Shown here piece after piece: positions 17,549 through 28,600 of a stretch of 64,000 bases of DNA. A program made the position numbers and the translations under genes. A model generated the notes under the pieces. That model saw only the letters and a list, made by a program, of their open reading frames with translations, was not told the DNA's origin and did no database searches. Origin of the DNA: an uncultured Bacteroides sp. Lineage in GTDB: Bacteria; Bacteroidota; Bacteroidia; Bacteroidales; Bacteroidaceae. The DNA lies in contig CASFGA010000001.1 in NCBI GenBank assembly GCA_949294185.1, positions 140,569 through 204,568 on the forward strand, read 5' to 3'. Numbering within the stretch: the stretch's first letter is position 1; every line of letters begins with the position of its first letter.

Positions 17549-19465
17549 ATGCTTTCACTCCGAAATATAGCAGGAATCCCGCTCTTTTGCCTGATCTGTA
17601 CGGCCGCATACGCTCATGATGTGACCATAACATCGCCCGACGGCAGAATCTGCATCAAAGTGACCGACGGCGGAGAAAGTGCAGACAGACAGTCGGCCGG
17701 ATTCAGCGTCGCGTATGACAAGACATGCATACTGCCTTATGTCCGACTCGGCATGAATACTGACCAGTCCTCATTCGGACAAGACCTTACATTAGTTTCT
17801 GCCGGCTCTGCCCAAGCCATTGCAGAAGACTATCGGATGATCACCGGCAAACGGAGCCACTGCCTCAACAAAGGAACCGAACAGACGATCTGCTTCGAAA
17901 ATCGGGGCGGAGAACAGATGAATGTGACATTCCGTATATTCAATGACGGAATTGCCTTCCGATATGAACTCACCTCGAAAAGAGGCAAAGACAGCATCAC
18001 CGATGAAAAGACCACGTATATCCTTCATGAAGGGACAAAACGATGGATGCAAATCTATTCCCCCGACAGTTACGAACGTTTCTTTCCGCCATCATCCGAC
18101 GGGTATTCTCCCGATAACCCGAAAGCAAGCCTGTGGGGCTATCCTGCCCTCATACAGACTTCGGACTCCGTTTATGCCCTCCTGACCGAATCGGACATCC
18201 ATCGAAACCACTGCTGCTCCTTCTTGAACAACCAGACAGACCGCAACCAATACAAGGTATGTCTGGCAGACGAACGCCTTCCCTTTACCGACAAATGGAC
18301 TTCTCCCTGGAGGCTTCTGATTGTCGGCTCTTTAGCAAACATTGTGGAATCCACGTTGGTAACCGATGTCGCCGCACCTTCGCAGATAAAAGATACTGAC
18401 TGGATAAGGCCGGGAACGGCATCGTGGATATATTGGGCCTACAATCACGGAACGAGAGACTTTCAACTTGTGAAGGAATACATTGATCTGGCGGCTGAAA
18501 TGCACTGGCCTTACAACCTGATTGACTGGGAATGGAGTCTGATGGGCAATGGAGGAAACATCCAGAATGCCCTGAACTATGCTGCAAGCAAAGGCATCAA
18601 GCCGTTTTTGTGGTACAATTCCAGCACCAATTGGGTGGGTGAACATGCTCCGCAGCCGCAATATCTCTTGAATACAAAAGAAAAGCGGGAGAAAGAATAT
18701 GCCTGGCTACAGAAGATGGGGGTGGCAGGCCTGAAGATTGATTTCTTTCCGAACGACAAGGCAACGACCGTCAACTATTACCTTGACCTGCTGGAAGACG
18801 CCGCCCGCTACCAACTGATGATCAACTTCCACGGCGCGACCATTCCGCGGGGATGGCAACGGACATACCCCAACCTGATGTCTGTGGAAGGAGTATACGG
18901 GGCGGAATGGTACAACAATACGCCCGTACTGACCAAGCGGGCTGCCGCCCACAACGCGACCTTGCCTTTTACCCGCAATGTAGTAGGGCCGATGGACTAT
19001 ACTCCGGGAACTTTTTCCAACTCACAGCATCCCCATATCACCACCTATACACACGAACTGGCCTTGCCCATATTGTTTGAATGCGCCATCCAACACATGC
19101 CCGACCGGCCTTCCGCATACCGTTCGCTGCCTCAAGAAGTAAAAAAGCTCTTGTCCGCACTGCCTACGGCGTGGGATGACACCCGGCTGCTCACCGGATA
19201 TCCGGGGACGGAGGTGGTTCTCGCACGGAGAAAGGGGGATGTATGGTATATCGCCGGAATAAACGGAACGGATGAAGAAAGGACTATCTGTTTTTCCACT
19301 GACCGGCTCCAGCTGTCCGACCAGACCAGCCATTCAGTCACTTGGTTTAAAGACGGAAAGACAGACACTTGTTTCGACATTGAAAGCCAATCCCTCACGC
19401 CGGCCGAAAAAAACATACAGATTCCCTGTCGGCCACGCGGAGGATTCGTTGCCGTCATCAGATAA
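17549..19465 (+). CDS. GH97 glycosidase, retaining type, probable alpha-galactosidase (second copy)
   Basis: About 638 residues, secreted (signal MLSLRNIAGIPLFCLICTAAYA). I choose the ATG at 17549 because a TTG at 17510 lies inside the terminator-like hairpin and would add residues before the signal peptide. The nucleophile strand reads GLKIDFFPNDKATT, Asp where the retaining branch has it, and the partner Glu is in LMSVEGVYGAEW. It shares the order of motifs with the GH97 at 6.0-7.9 kb (HGATIPRGWQRTYPN versus HGCTLPRGWERMYPN), but is only moderately similar, so the two are old paralogues likely to differ in substrate. Terminal alpha-galactose on xylan is the best guess. Confidence 0.87.
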   Translation: MLSLRNIAGIPLFCLICTAAYAHDVTITSPDGRICIKVTDGGESADRQSAGFSVAYDKTCILPYVRLGMNTDQSSFGQDLTLVSAGSAQAIAEDYRMITGKRSHCLNKGTEQTICFENRGGEQMNVTFRIFNDGIAFRYELTSKRGKDSITDEKTTYILHEGTKRWMQIYSPDSYERFFPPSSDGYSPDNPKASLWGYPALIQTSDSVYALLTESDIHRNHCCSFLNNQTDRNQYKVCLADERLPFTDKWTSPWRLLIVGSLANIVESTLVTDVAAPSQIKDTDWIRPGTASWIYWAYNHGTRDFQLVKEYIDLAAEMHWPYNLIDWEWSLMGNGGNIQNALNYAASKGIKPFLWYNSSTNWVGEHAPQPQYLLNTKEKREKEYAWLQKMGVAGLKIDFFPNDKATTVNYYLDLLEDAARYQLMINFHGATIPRGWQRTYPNLMSVEGVYGAEWYNNTPVLTKRAAAHNATLPFTRNVVGPMDYTPGTFSNSQHPHITTYTHELALPILFECAIQHMPDRPSAYRSLPQEVKKLLSALPTAWDDTRLLTGYPGTEVVLARRKGDVWYIAGINGTDEERTICFSTDRLQLSDQTSHSVTWFKDGKTDTCFDIESQSLTPAEKNIQIPCRPRGGFVAVIR

Positions 19466-19496
19466 ACAAGCGTGAAGCCAATCTATGGCACCTCAA

Positions 19497-19546
19497 AATT
19501 TTAGTCCCGCAGTGATGATTCGGACATTCACTGCGGGACTAAAATT
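19497..19546. terminator. Bidirectional terminator between convergent GH97 and GH67 genes
   Basis: AATTTTAGTCCCGCAGTGA (19497-19515) and its exact complement at 19528-19546 form a 19-bp perfect stem with a 12-base loop. The A/T ends of the stem give a U-run on either strand, suited to stopping both convergent units. Confidence 0.9.
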
Positions 19547-19628
19547 ATCATAAGGTTCATCACGCAATTTCTTCCCGATGAAACGGCGGTTCTGCAAGTA
19601 CAAAAGCCGCCGGTTCCCCTGTCAAAAA

Positions 19629-21737
19629 TCAGCGCTGACGGTTCAGTTCCTCCCGTGTAGGACTGCGATACAGCCCTACATTCAGTCTCGCCTTCTGACA
19701 TTCCTCAAGCGTATGCACAGGAGGATCGACATAATCGGGCAACGGCATGCGGCTGAAAGTCTGGAAATAAAGCAGACACCCGTCTTTCCACCATTCCGCA
19801 TCACGCGTCTGAGTCATCAGGCGTACCTGCACATCTTTGAATATATCCGGATCAACCTTCCCTTGCAGGCTGTTCCACTGACGCTGCATATCACGCGCCT
19901 CATCCACTCCATGCTGGTATCTGAAACAAAGTTCTTCCCACAAGGTTCGACCACTCTGACAACGGTGATTCCACGGCACATGATGAAACCAAAGCAGATA
20001 TTTGTCCGGGCAAGTGCTGACATCCTCCACCAAACGGTAGAATTCATCGGGATATTGCGCGGTATTGCCGCTTCCCGTAGCAACAGTGCGGTCGAAACCG
20101 ATACCTGAAGCATCAGCCTGATTGTAGAAGACCGGAAGCCAGTCGCGGCGCACTCCCGGCATATCCTGCCACGGCCCCGGCGCATAATGAGAATCGCCGA
20201 ACTGATGATGCAGCCCGACAGGCATCTCATAATCCACCACCGCCTCACGGCTGCGCATCAGCATGTCAACAACTGTGGAAAACACATCCGAACCTTCGGA
20301 CGAAAGGAATGTCTGTGCCACCCACTCCTTTGCTACCGATTCCGCATCCAGTTGGGGATTCCATGCCATGCGTCCGTAAGCATACCAGTTTGCCTGTGCC
20401 AACGGATGTCCGCACCAGCTAGCATCCGTCCCCACATTGGCAACGGCGGATATGGCATTATAGCGAGACTGCTGCTGATAAGGCGCATAACCGGCATAAC
20501 GGTTCACTTCCTCGAAAAACTCCTGCCACATCGTGCCGAGATAAGCCAGATGGTTCGACTGTCCCAGATATTCCTGGGTTACTTGAAATTCCGCCATGCA
20601 GGAAGTCTCGTGCAAAGCTCCGAAAAGCGGATTAAACGGCTCGCGCGGTTGGAAGTCGATAGGGCCGTTCTTTATCTGTATGATTACATTGTCAAGGAAT
20701 TTCCCGTCGAGGTGCTCAAACTCCAGACGCGCCTGCTTGGCCCGATCAGGATCGGTAGGACTATAAACGAAAGCCCTCCACATCACAATGCCGCCATACG
20801 GGCGCAAAGCCTGTGCCAACACATTTGCTCCGTCGGCATGCGTCCGTCCGAAATCCATCGGGCCCGGCTGCCCCTCACTGTTGGCCTTGACCAAAAAACC
20901 GCCGAAATCCGGTATCAGCTTATAGATGTCTTTCACCTTTTGCTTCCACCACCGCTGCACATCCTTATCAAGCGGGTCGGCTGTCTTCAGCTTGTCCAAA
21001 ACCACCGGACTGGAAAAGTTAACCGCCAGATAAACCTTGATGCCGTAAGGACGAAGCGCATCCGCATACTGTCTCACCCAGTCCAACACTTCAGGGGTCA
21101 GCATCTGGGGCGAAGCATTCACATTGTTAAGCACAGCTCCATTAATGCCCAACGAAGCGTTGGCCCGCATATACATGGTGTTATGAAGCGGGTTATTGAC
21201 AATCCCGTCCACATCATTGGTCTTATCAGCCTTCATATTCCAGAAAATGCTGCGGCCGGCATACCCGCGTTCGCTGTTCCCGTTCAGATTATCCCAGTGG
21301 TCAAGCACACGAATATCATGGAAAGGGGTCTCGGTCACGGTGAAATCCTCCTTTCCGGCCATGGCACCGGCTATGCTTCCCGTGCCTTGCAGCCGAAGCA
21401 GATGATAGGCTCCGTAAAGCAAGCCTATATCCGAAGGCGAAGAAACGATAGTCAACCCACCGCGGATGCTGACAGTAAAGGCATCATCCTTCATTCCCTT
21501 TCTCCGAACCGTCTGAAGCGTGACGCTTCCTCCCCGCCAAGCCTGAACAAGCTCCTTTACAGCAATGTCTGTCGTAGGGGAAGCCTTTGCATCCAACGTT
21601 ATCTGCGGACTGCCCGATGCCGTCTGCCTGAGCCAAAGACGGGAGCCGTCGTCGGCATGCACTGCTACCGGAGCCGTCAGCAGCATAGCCGCAACACCTG
21701 TTGCGACAAGATTCCTGATTTTGTTTGCCATCATCAT
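19629..21737 (-). CDS. GH67 alpha-glucuronidase
   Basis: 702-residue periplasmic enzyme that removes (4-O-methyl)glucuronic acid from the non-reducing end of xylo-oligosaccharides. Signal peptide covers about residues 1-28 (MAANK... ending HADD region; the ATG triplet at 21737-21731 leaves the exact start open). The N-terminal beta-sandwich is followed by the barrel with the family signature FGGFLVKANSEGQPGP and YGRTHADGAN-like FGRTHADGAN, then RAFVYSP. GH67 enzymes act on short oligosaccharides, unlike GH115, so this is a late step after import. It is the last gene of the GH43-GH67 unit, 25 bases after GH43. Confidence 0.93.
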   Translation of the reverse strand: MMMANKIRNLVATGVAAMLLTAPVAVHADDGSRLWLRQTASGSPQITLDAKASPTTDIAVKELVQAWRGGSVTLQTVRRKGMKDDAFTVSIRGGLTIVSSPSDIGLLYGAYHLLRLQGTGSIAGAMAGKEDFTVTETPFHDIRVLDHWDNLNGNSERGYAGRSIFWNMKADKTNDVDGIVNNPLHNTMYMRANASLGINGAVLNNVNASPQMLTPEVLDWVRQYADALRPYGIKVYLAVNFSSPVVLDKLKTADPLDKDVQRWWKQKVKDIYKLIPDFGGFLVKANSEGQPGPMDFGRTHADGANVLAQALRPYGGIVMWRAFVYSPTDPDRAKQARLEFEHLDGKFLDNVIIQIKNGPIDFQPREPFNPLFGALHETSCMAEFQVTQEYLGQSNHLAYLGTMWQEFFEEVNRYAGYAPYQQQSRYNAISAVANVGTDASWCGHPLAQANWYAYGRMAWNPQLDAESVAKEWVAQTFLSSEGSDVFSTVVDMLMRSREAVVDYEMPVGLHHQFGDSHYAPGPWQDMPGVRRDWLPVFYNQADASGIGFDRTVATGSGNTAQYPDEFYRLVEDVSTCPDKYLLWFHHVPWNHRCQSGRTLWEELCFRYQHGVDEARDMQRQWNSLQGKVDPDIFKDVQVRLMTQTRDAEWWKDGCLLYFQTFSRMPLPDYVDPPVHTLEECQKARLNVGLYRSPTREELNRQR

Positions 21738-21762
21738 TTAATATAAGTGTTTTAAAAAAGAT

Positions 21763-23325
21763 TTATAAATCAGTCTGATAATCAAAATAATCAAAGTCAA
21801 CCACACTTTCCGCATCACCCTGAGCAAAAAGAGCAAGATGCACACCTACAAATCCCCCAAGCGTTTCGGTACTGAGATAACGATAATCCTGACTGGCAAG
21901 GCGGATAAAGTTTTTCCCGTCCATGCTGTACGACAGATGATAGAGCTGAGGGTCGCCTTCCACACGCAGATAAACCTTCGATGACGGCAACGCCACCTCC
22001 TTCTCCACATGCGAAATCAAGCCGATGCGGATAACCGCCTGAACGAAATACTTTCCGTCACGCTTCACTATGCGGGTATCGTAATGATTGAGCGGAGCCG
22101 CATAAGCCGTAATGCCCGCTTCCGCTCCGTCTTTCAGCCGTGAAGCGTCCACATAGGTTGTGGCATGAAATGTCTTTTCCGTCTGCCGCCGTCCGATCCA
22201 TGTCAGCGTCTTGCCGGTTTCATCCACTGTCGTAGGCGTAGCCCTCATGCGCAGCCAGCCTTTGCGGGACTTCAAGTCATAATTGCCGTATTCAGGATTG
22301 CAGAGATAGCTCCAATAGAGAGGCTGTTTGCCCTCCGCAAAATCATCGCGCAAGGGTTCTTCCGGCACAGGCACCTGCGGAAGAGTCTTGCAGTTCATGT
22401 CAATCTGCAAAGTGCCGTCGCGATTCACTACCGGCCAGGCACCCTCGTCCCAACGCACCGGAGCAAGGAACGTTTCCCGTCCCATCACATGCTGCAAGTA
22501 TCCGTGAGTGCGGTATCCCAAACATACCATCCACCAGGAACCGTCGGGAGCATCCACCAGATCGGCATGTCCCAAACCCTGTATCGGACTGTTCTCCATC
22601 TTTTGAGAAAAGTGAGTCAGTATCGGATTCGACGGACAAGGAGTATAAGGCCCGGTCAGTTCGCGGCTTCGGGCTATCGTGACATAATGTCCGTGCTCGG
22701 TTCCTCCCTCGGCCAACAGCAGATAATAATATCCGTCCTTCTTATAAATATGAGGAGCCTCCGGATAACGTCCGCCCAAACCGCTCCAAAGCAGGTGCTC
22801 CTCGCCTATCTTTTCGCCCGTCTCCACATTAATTTCAGCAATGCGGATGTATTCATTTGTCCAAAGCAAGTAGCATCGGCCGTCTTCGAAAAAGAAAGAA
22901 GGGTCGCAGCCGCTTGTCCACTTTATTTCAACAGGTTCTGACCACTCGCCTGTCGGGTCATCCGTCCAGACATAAAAATGCCTGCCTCCGGGGAAAATGG
23001 TGGAAACCATGTAAAAGCGCCCGTTATCATAACGTATGGTAGGAGCATAAACTCCCTTCAGAAAGTCAGCCCCTGTCAGATCAAGCTGTGATTTGCGCGT
23101 CAGGCAATGTCCGATCTGCTCCCAATGAATGAGATCCTTGCTGTGATATACCGGCACACCGGGGAAAAACTGGAATGTACTGTTCACCAGATAGAAGTCA
23201 TCGCCGACGCGGCATACGCTCGGATCGGCATGAAAACCCGGAAGTACCGGATTACGGAAACCTTGAGCCATGCCGACAACCGCGGCCGCACAGGCCAACC
23301 AAAAGAATAAAAAAACGCGTTTCAT
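21763..23325 (-). CDS. GH43 beta-xylosidase/arabinofuranosidase
   Basis: About 520 residues, secreted (MKRVFLFFWLACAAAVVGMAQ). I use the ATG at 23325: the frame could be extended to a GTG at 23388, but that would run through the TGTAACGTG regulatory half-site and the -7 box and would put residues before the signal peptide. Catalytic acids are in HADPSVCRVGDDFYLV, GCDPSFFFEDGR and PEAPHIYKKDGYYYLL; GH43_C2-type sandwich follows from about residue 310. It resembles GH43 subfamilies 10/11. With GH67 it forms a two-gene unit with its own promoter downstream of susCD. Confidence 0.88.
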   Translation of the reverse strand: MKRVFLFFWLACAAAVVGMAQGFRNPVLPGFHADPSVCRVGDDFYLVNSTFQFFPGVPVYHSKDLIHWEQIGHCLTRKSQLDLTGADFLKGVYAPTIRYDNGRFYMVSTIFPGGRHFYVWTDDPTGEWSEPVEIKWTSGCDPSFFFEDGRCYLLWTNEYIRIAEINVETGEKIGEEHLLWSGLGGRYPEAPHIYKKDGYYYLLLAEGGTEHGHYVTIARSRELTGPYTPCPSNPILTHFSQKMENSPIQGLGHADLVDAPDGSWWMVCLGYRTHGYLQHVMGRETFLAPVRWDEGAWPVVNRDGTLQIDMNCKTLPQVPVPEEPLRDDFAEGKQPLYWSYLCNPEYGNYDLKSRKGWLRMRATPTTVDETGKTLTWIGRRQTEKTFHATTYVDASRLKDGAEAGITAYAAPLNHYDTRIVKRDGKYFVQAVIRIGLISHVEKEVALPSSKVYLRVEGDPQLYHLSYSMDGKNFIRLASQDYRYLSTETLGGFVGVHLALFAQGDAESVVDFDYFDYQTDL

Positions 23326-23348
23326 AATGCTATCAGATTTTAACGGAA

Positions 23349-23415
23349 TAAAGGTAGTAAGTTTTTGCAGGAAATACGGAATACTCACGTTACAAAAAGC
23401 TTCGTCCGTGTTTCA
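23349..23415 (-). promoter_or_regulatory. Promoter and tandem activator site for GH43-GH67
   Basis: On the minus strand TGAAACACG (23415-23407) and TGTAACGTG (23394-23386) begin 21 bases apart, followed 38 bases after the second by TACCTTTA (23356-23349), one base off the -7 consensus. No -33 TTTG is visible. The same pair of half-sites is found at the other three promoters of this locus. Confidence 0.65.
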
Positions 23416-23493
23416 TTTCCACATTTATGATGCCTGTCCCGCTTGAATTTTAAAAGCATCAACCATCCATATATCCCTAACCATAAAAATAAA

Positions 23494-23545
23494 GCAACGG
23501 GGAATCCGACAGTCTTCTTAAAGAACTATCCAGATTCTCCGTTGC
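23494..23545 (-). terminator. Terminator after susD
   Basis: GCAACGGGGAATC (23494-23506) and GATTCTCCGTTGC (23533-23545) pair at 12 of 13 positions. On the minus strand the stem is followed by TTTATTTTTATGG, so it should end or attenuate the susCD message before the next unit. Confidence 0.75.
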
Positions 23546-23600
23546 ACAAAATCAAAAAACAGACATCCTTTATCTTAATAAAAGCGCAGGCTATAATATA

Positions 23601-25592
23601 TCAATATCCCGGATTCTGATAAACGGCCTTTTCTTCTTCCGTCATCGTCATGGCATCCAACTGTCCTTGCGGAATCGGACGGAGATAATGATAGTCTTCA
23701 ATCGTACGGACAATCGTCTGCTTGGTATGGTCTCCATAGTCAGCCCCGCATATTTCATACTGTCCGGCCTTTTCTTTCCACATCTGCGTGCGGACAAGGT
23801 CAAGCCAACGGTAGCCTTCACCGAAATATTCACGCAGACGCTCATCCAAAATATAGTCGATGGTTATGGTCGCAGGTGTCTGGCTTGCCAGATCGGCGCT
23901 GTAGTCGCCGGTCTTTTCCTGATTTTCGGCAACACTGAAAGTCCACTTTCCGGCACGCTTCCTGATGACATTTATCAGATCACGGGCACTCATATATGTC
24001 GCATTGGCTCCTTTGACAGCTGCTTCGGCGGCAATGAAGTAGAATTCTGAGAACTTGGCAATGTTATACGGACGGGTATTCCCGGCATTCGGCTGCCCTA
24101 CGCCCGTACCATTGTCCGTACGGTAAGGCCCCCACTTCCAGAAACCCGGATAAACACGGCGGCTGATGCCGTCAGGACTTACCACGAAATCGGCACGGCC
24201 AGGAAGAGTTCCTACACCAATCGCATTATCTCCCGGATCGGGTTTTCCATCCTTGGTCGGATAAGAAATTGCGGTGGCAGGCTCTTCCGACAAGAAAGTA
24301 AGAACAGCTTCCCCTTCACGCACCTGCATGTTATTGGCTGCATAGACAAATTCCGGACAATCCGCTCCCGTCAGTTCAGTAGACCAGTTCCCCCGATAGA
24401 CGGTCATGAACGTACCATCGTAGCGTGAGTCCTTGTCCTTGTTATCGAATGTGCGAATGGCATTGATGGTCGGACAGAAACGAGTCCACGGGCGTCCGTA
24501 ACCCTGTACGGCCACACGGCGGAGAGGATTAACCTTTTCATCCCACTGACTACCATTCAATGTTTTCGCACAAGCCAGTATCGTATAGTTCCAGTTCGGG
24601 AACCATCCACAGAAGAAATCAGGTGCGGCACCTGTACCTGCTCCCGTCGTCGGACCGCCATTATAATAGGCATCACTCTCCGTATGGTCGGCATACAGCA
24701 GGATTTCCTTGTTACGGTCATATTGGCCTGCATTCACCTGATAATAATAATCCATCAATCCATACGGGCCAGGGTTCTGAATGGCTGTTACTGCAATATC
24801 ATAAGCCTGCTGGAAATACCACTGCGCGTCGTGTCCGTCGGGATCCGTACGTTCGCATTCAGGATAAGTCGGAATGTTCTTGGGGTTTTCCAACCACCAT
24901 CCGTAAGTCAGATAAGCTTTCGACAGGAACAGACGAGCCACATTCTTCGTCACACCTCCGGTTACTCTCGGATTTTCCGGCAGCTTCTCTATGGCGTCCA
25001 CCAGGTCTGGAAAGACAACCTTTGTATAGACTTCCGGCACGGTGTTGCGCGTGGATATGCGGACAGCCGAGATGTTGAACTTCAGTTCACCGGAACCCAA
25101 GTCCAAAGGAACTCCTCCAAAGGTCTGAACTAGCTGGAAATAGTCGAAGGCACGGAAAAAACGAGCCTCAGCCAACAAAGCCTCATCCAATCCGGCAGCC
25201 GTTCCATTTTCAATGATACCGTTGGCCGTATTGATGTTTGAATAGACACCGCCCCAAAGCGCATCGGCACGGCAAGACGACGGATTCAGATTACTGATAT
25301 CCGACATGTCTATGTCTTTGAAGTTTCCGTCACCCTCGGCCGCATAAGTCATTTCATCCGTACCGCCTTCGCAAGCCGCATAATAATACTGCCCGTATAT
25401 ATAGCGCAAATGGGCGTACAGTGAAGTTATTCCTCCCTCAATACCTCTCTCCGTCTGGAAATAATTCGGGTCGTAAAAGCTACGGGGCTGCTCATCCAAA
25501 ATGTCGGAACAAGAAGTGGCAAAGAGCAAAGTCAATGCAAACGTTCCTATAGCTTTTGTCTTTCTGTTGAATATATTCGGTTTCATAGTCAT
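23601..25592 (-). CDS. SusD-like outer-membrane glycan-binding lipoprotein
   Basis: 663-residue SusD/RagB family protein that caps the SusC channel and binds oligosaccharide at the cell surface. The lipobox ends at Cys28 (LLFATSCSD), followed by ILDEQPRSFYDPNYF, the usual N-terminal entry of the family. TPR-like helices and the C-terminal RDLINVIRKRAGKW and ILDERLREYFGEGYRWLDLVRT signatures are present. At 663 residues it is longer than classic SusD (about 550). It starts 11 bases after the SusC stop, as usual for the pair. An in-frame ATG two codons inside (25586) is possible. Confidence 0.95.
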   Translation of the reverse strand: MTMKPNIFNRKTKAIGTFALTLLFATSCSDILDEQPRSFYDPNYFQTERGIEGGITSLYAHLRYIYGQYYYAACEGGTDEMTYAAEGDGNFKDIDMSDISNLNPSSCRADALWGGVYSNINTANGIIENGTAAGLDEALLAEARFFRAFDYFQLVQTFGGVPLDLGSGELKFNISAVRISTRNTVPEVYTKVVFPDLVDAIEKLPENPRVTGGVTKNVARLFLSKAYLTYGWWLENPKNIPTYPECERTDPDGHDAQWYFQQAYDIAVTAIQNPGPYGLMDYYYQVNAGQYDRNKEILLYADHTESDAYYNGGPTTGAGTGAAPDFFCGWFPNWNYTILACAKTLNGSQWDEKVNPLRRVAVQGYGRPWTRFCPTINAIRTFDNKDKDSRYDGTFMTVYRGNWSTELTGADCPEFVYAANNMQVREGEAVLTFLSEEPATAISYPTKDGKPDPGDNAIGVGTLPGRADFVVSPDGISRRVYPGFWKWGPYRTDNGTGVGQPNAGNTRPYNIAKFSEFYFIAAEAAVKGANATYMSARDLINVIRKRAGKWTFSVAENQEKTGDYSADLASQTPATITIDYILDERLREYFGEGYRWLDLVRTQMWKEKAGQYEICGADYGDHTKQTIVRTIEDYHYLRPIPQGQLDAMTMTEEEKAVYQNPGY

Positions 25593-25603
25593 CGCTTATT
25601 AAA

Positions 25604-28600
25604 TTAGAATGTAAGATTAATGCCAAATAAGAAATTACGGGTTGCCGGAGAGTTTGTTCCTACCATCAACAAACGTTTCAAAGAACCAACAGCCACATTT
25701 TCGTTTCCATAAGAGTTGGTTTCCGGGTCAAGACCGGTTTCCTTATGATATGGAGAACAGATTACGAACGGGTTCTGCACAGTGATGTATGCGCGCAGAT
25801 TGTCCACTCCCAAGTTTCTAAGCCATCTTTGATTCTCAAACTGATACCCTAAAGTAATCGTGCGGATCTTCCAGTATGAAGCATCAAAATATCCCAAAGT
25901 AGAGCCATATTTCGGATTATCACCGCTCTGTATTCCTCCCGGCTTCGGATATTTGGCGTCTGTATTGTCTTCCGTCCAGTAATCCACATCCACCTGACCG
26001 CGGCGACCCGTCAGCATGTTCAGATATCCATTGGAAGAATGCAGTGAACTGATAAGGATACCTCCGTATTTGAACGCACCAATGATGCTCAGATCAAAGC
26101 CCTTATAGGCTACCCTCGTGCTGAAACCTCCCTGGAACTTCGGCTCCATGCTCAGAATCTGGCGGTCATCTGCTCCGATAGCACGGGTCGGCTTTCCGTT
26201 TTCATCATAATCTCCCGTATATTTCACCTTAATCATACCTACGTTTCCTCCCGGCTCAAGAATATCCAGATACGGATCATCCTGCTGCCACAAGCCGATC
26301 TTCTCGTAGTCATAGATTACATCAATCGGATATCCCACAAACCAGTTGTTCGCTTCATCCCGTTCTTGTCCGGAAGCCAAAGAGGTAATCTTGTTTCTGT
26401 TTGCAGAAATGTTTATACTTGCATCCCATGTCCATCCGTTCAGATTGTCGAGAATGGTTCCGTTGACCGTAAATTCCACACCTTTGTTCTGGGTCTTTCC
26501 CACATTGCCCATATAGCTCCCCACACCGGTCGTACTGGGCAGATTGACATTCAGCAGCAGGTCGTTCGTCTTCTGGATATAATATTCCAAAGTTCCCGAC
26601 AGGCGACCGTTGAACAAACTGAAGTCCAAACCGAAGTTCCATGTAGAAGAATACTCCCAACCCAAATCAGCGTTCGGCAATGAAGATACATAATATCCCG
26701 TAGCATATCCCGTAGGGCCGAAATTATAAGGCCGGGTGCTCAGCATACCCAATGTAGAATATGGGTCGACAGCCTGATTGGAAGTCTGTCCGTAACCCAC
26801 GCGCACCTTCAACATATCCATCCATGTCACATTGTCCATAAAAGATTCCTGACGGATATTCCATCCGACAGATACAGCAGGATAAGTATGCCACTGATGA
26901 CCTTTGGCCAATCGTGAAGAAGCGTCCGAACGCACGGTTGCACTGAACATATAACGGTTGTCATACGTATACATCGCACGTGCCATATACGACATCAACC
27001 CACTCTTCTGATAATTCCAGTTGTTCGGATCGACAGTAATCGTGCTTTCAGCACGCCCTATGTTATAGTACTGGAAGTATTCGGCAGGAATGTCCAGTGC
27101 CGAGATATGAGACTTGGTGTATGTCGTCTCTTCTGCCGAGAACATTCCGACCACATTCAACTGATGCTTGTCGTTGAAAGTACGGTCATAGGTAATCAGG
27201 TTTTCAATCGCCCAGTTGGTTGTTTCCTCATGCTGCAGAGATGCCGATGAAGGAGTAGGCGTACCACTGTTCACACCCTCGCCCGTAAAGGCACCGTTTT
27301 TTGCAGAACGGTAGTTCAAGCCCAGATTCATGCGATATTTCAGTCCTTCTACCCACGGACACTTCAATTCTGCAAAGAAATTATTATAGGTACCGAATGC
27401 AATCTGATCGTTCGCCCAACTGTCGCCCAAGTTTTCAACCACATCGCGCGTCAATACATACTGCACATCATTAGGCATGGTAACGGTTTTCTTCATGCTG
27501 CCGTCTTCATTATAAGGACTTGCCAACGGCGACATAGACAATACGCCATACAATCCTACCTGCGTACCTTTCGTTACATTATAGTTTGAATTGGTCGTCA
27601 ATCCGAACTTCAGATACTTGCCGATGCTCTGCTCGAAACTTCCGCGCAAAGAATAGCGCGTATACTGCTGGGTAGGAATCACACCCTGGTCTTTATAATA
27701 GCCTAAGCCGAAACCATAGCTTCCGCCTTTGGTTCCACCCGTCACGCCGATGTCATGGCTAGTGACAAACCCTTTGCGGTACATCAAGTCCTGCCAGTCG
27801 GTGCTGACATCGTTCGATTCCTCCAAAGTATTGTTGTAGATGCCGGCATATTCACGCATGGCGGCAAATGTCGGACCGTCCATCATCGGGTATTTCGAGA
27901 AGACCGTTTTCAGTCCGGCATAACCGTTGTAGGTGAATTTGGCCGGAGCTTCCTGCACACCCTTGTTTGTCGTTATCAAGATAACGCCGTTTGCTCCACG
28001 TGAACCGTAAATAGCCGTAGATGAAGCATCCTTCAAGATATCCATACTCTTGATGTCATTCGGGTTGATATCGGAAATATTACCCATAAACGGAATACCG
28101 TCCAACACAATCAACGGATCGTTTGAAGCCGTCAGAGAACGTGTACCACGGATACGAATCTGCATGGTAGCTCCCGGCTGAGAGGAGGTTTGCGACATGT
28201 CTACACCGGCCACACGGTTTTGTAACGCGTATGTGATATTAGTCGCAGGAACTTCACGCAGCTTCTCGCCGCCGACAGAAGCAATAGAACCTGTAACATC
28301 AGACTTGCGGGCCGTACCGTAACCGATGACAACAACCTCATCGAGCACTTCCATATCTTCTCTCAATAATATATTAAAAGAAGTCTTTCCCGCTACCGGT
28401 ATTTCTTGCGTCTGATATCCTACGAAAGAAACCCTTAATATAGCATCGGCAGGCACCGACAATTGAAAATTACCGTCAAAATCGGTAATGGTTCCATTGG
28501 TAGTACCTTTCTCTACAACACTGGCCCCGATTATGGTTTCACCACTTCGGTCTTTCACAACACCTTTCACTGTAATGTTTTGCGAGAATGCCCACAAAGG

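Noticed and set aside
20187..21746. Open frame of 519 codons on the plus strand
   Set aside because: Antisense to the GH67 gene; no recognisable domain; long because GC-rich coding DNA rarely has stops on the other strand.
21763..23388. Longer GH43 protein starting with GTG at 23388
   Set aside because: It would place 21 residues before a clear signal peptide and would be read from inside the promoter.
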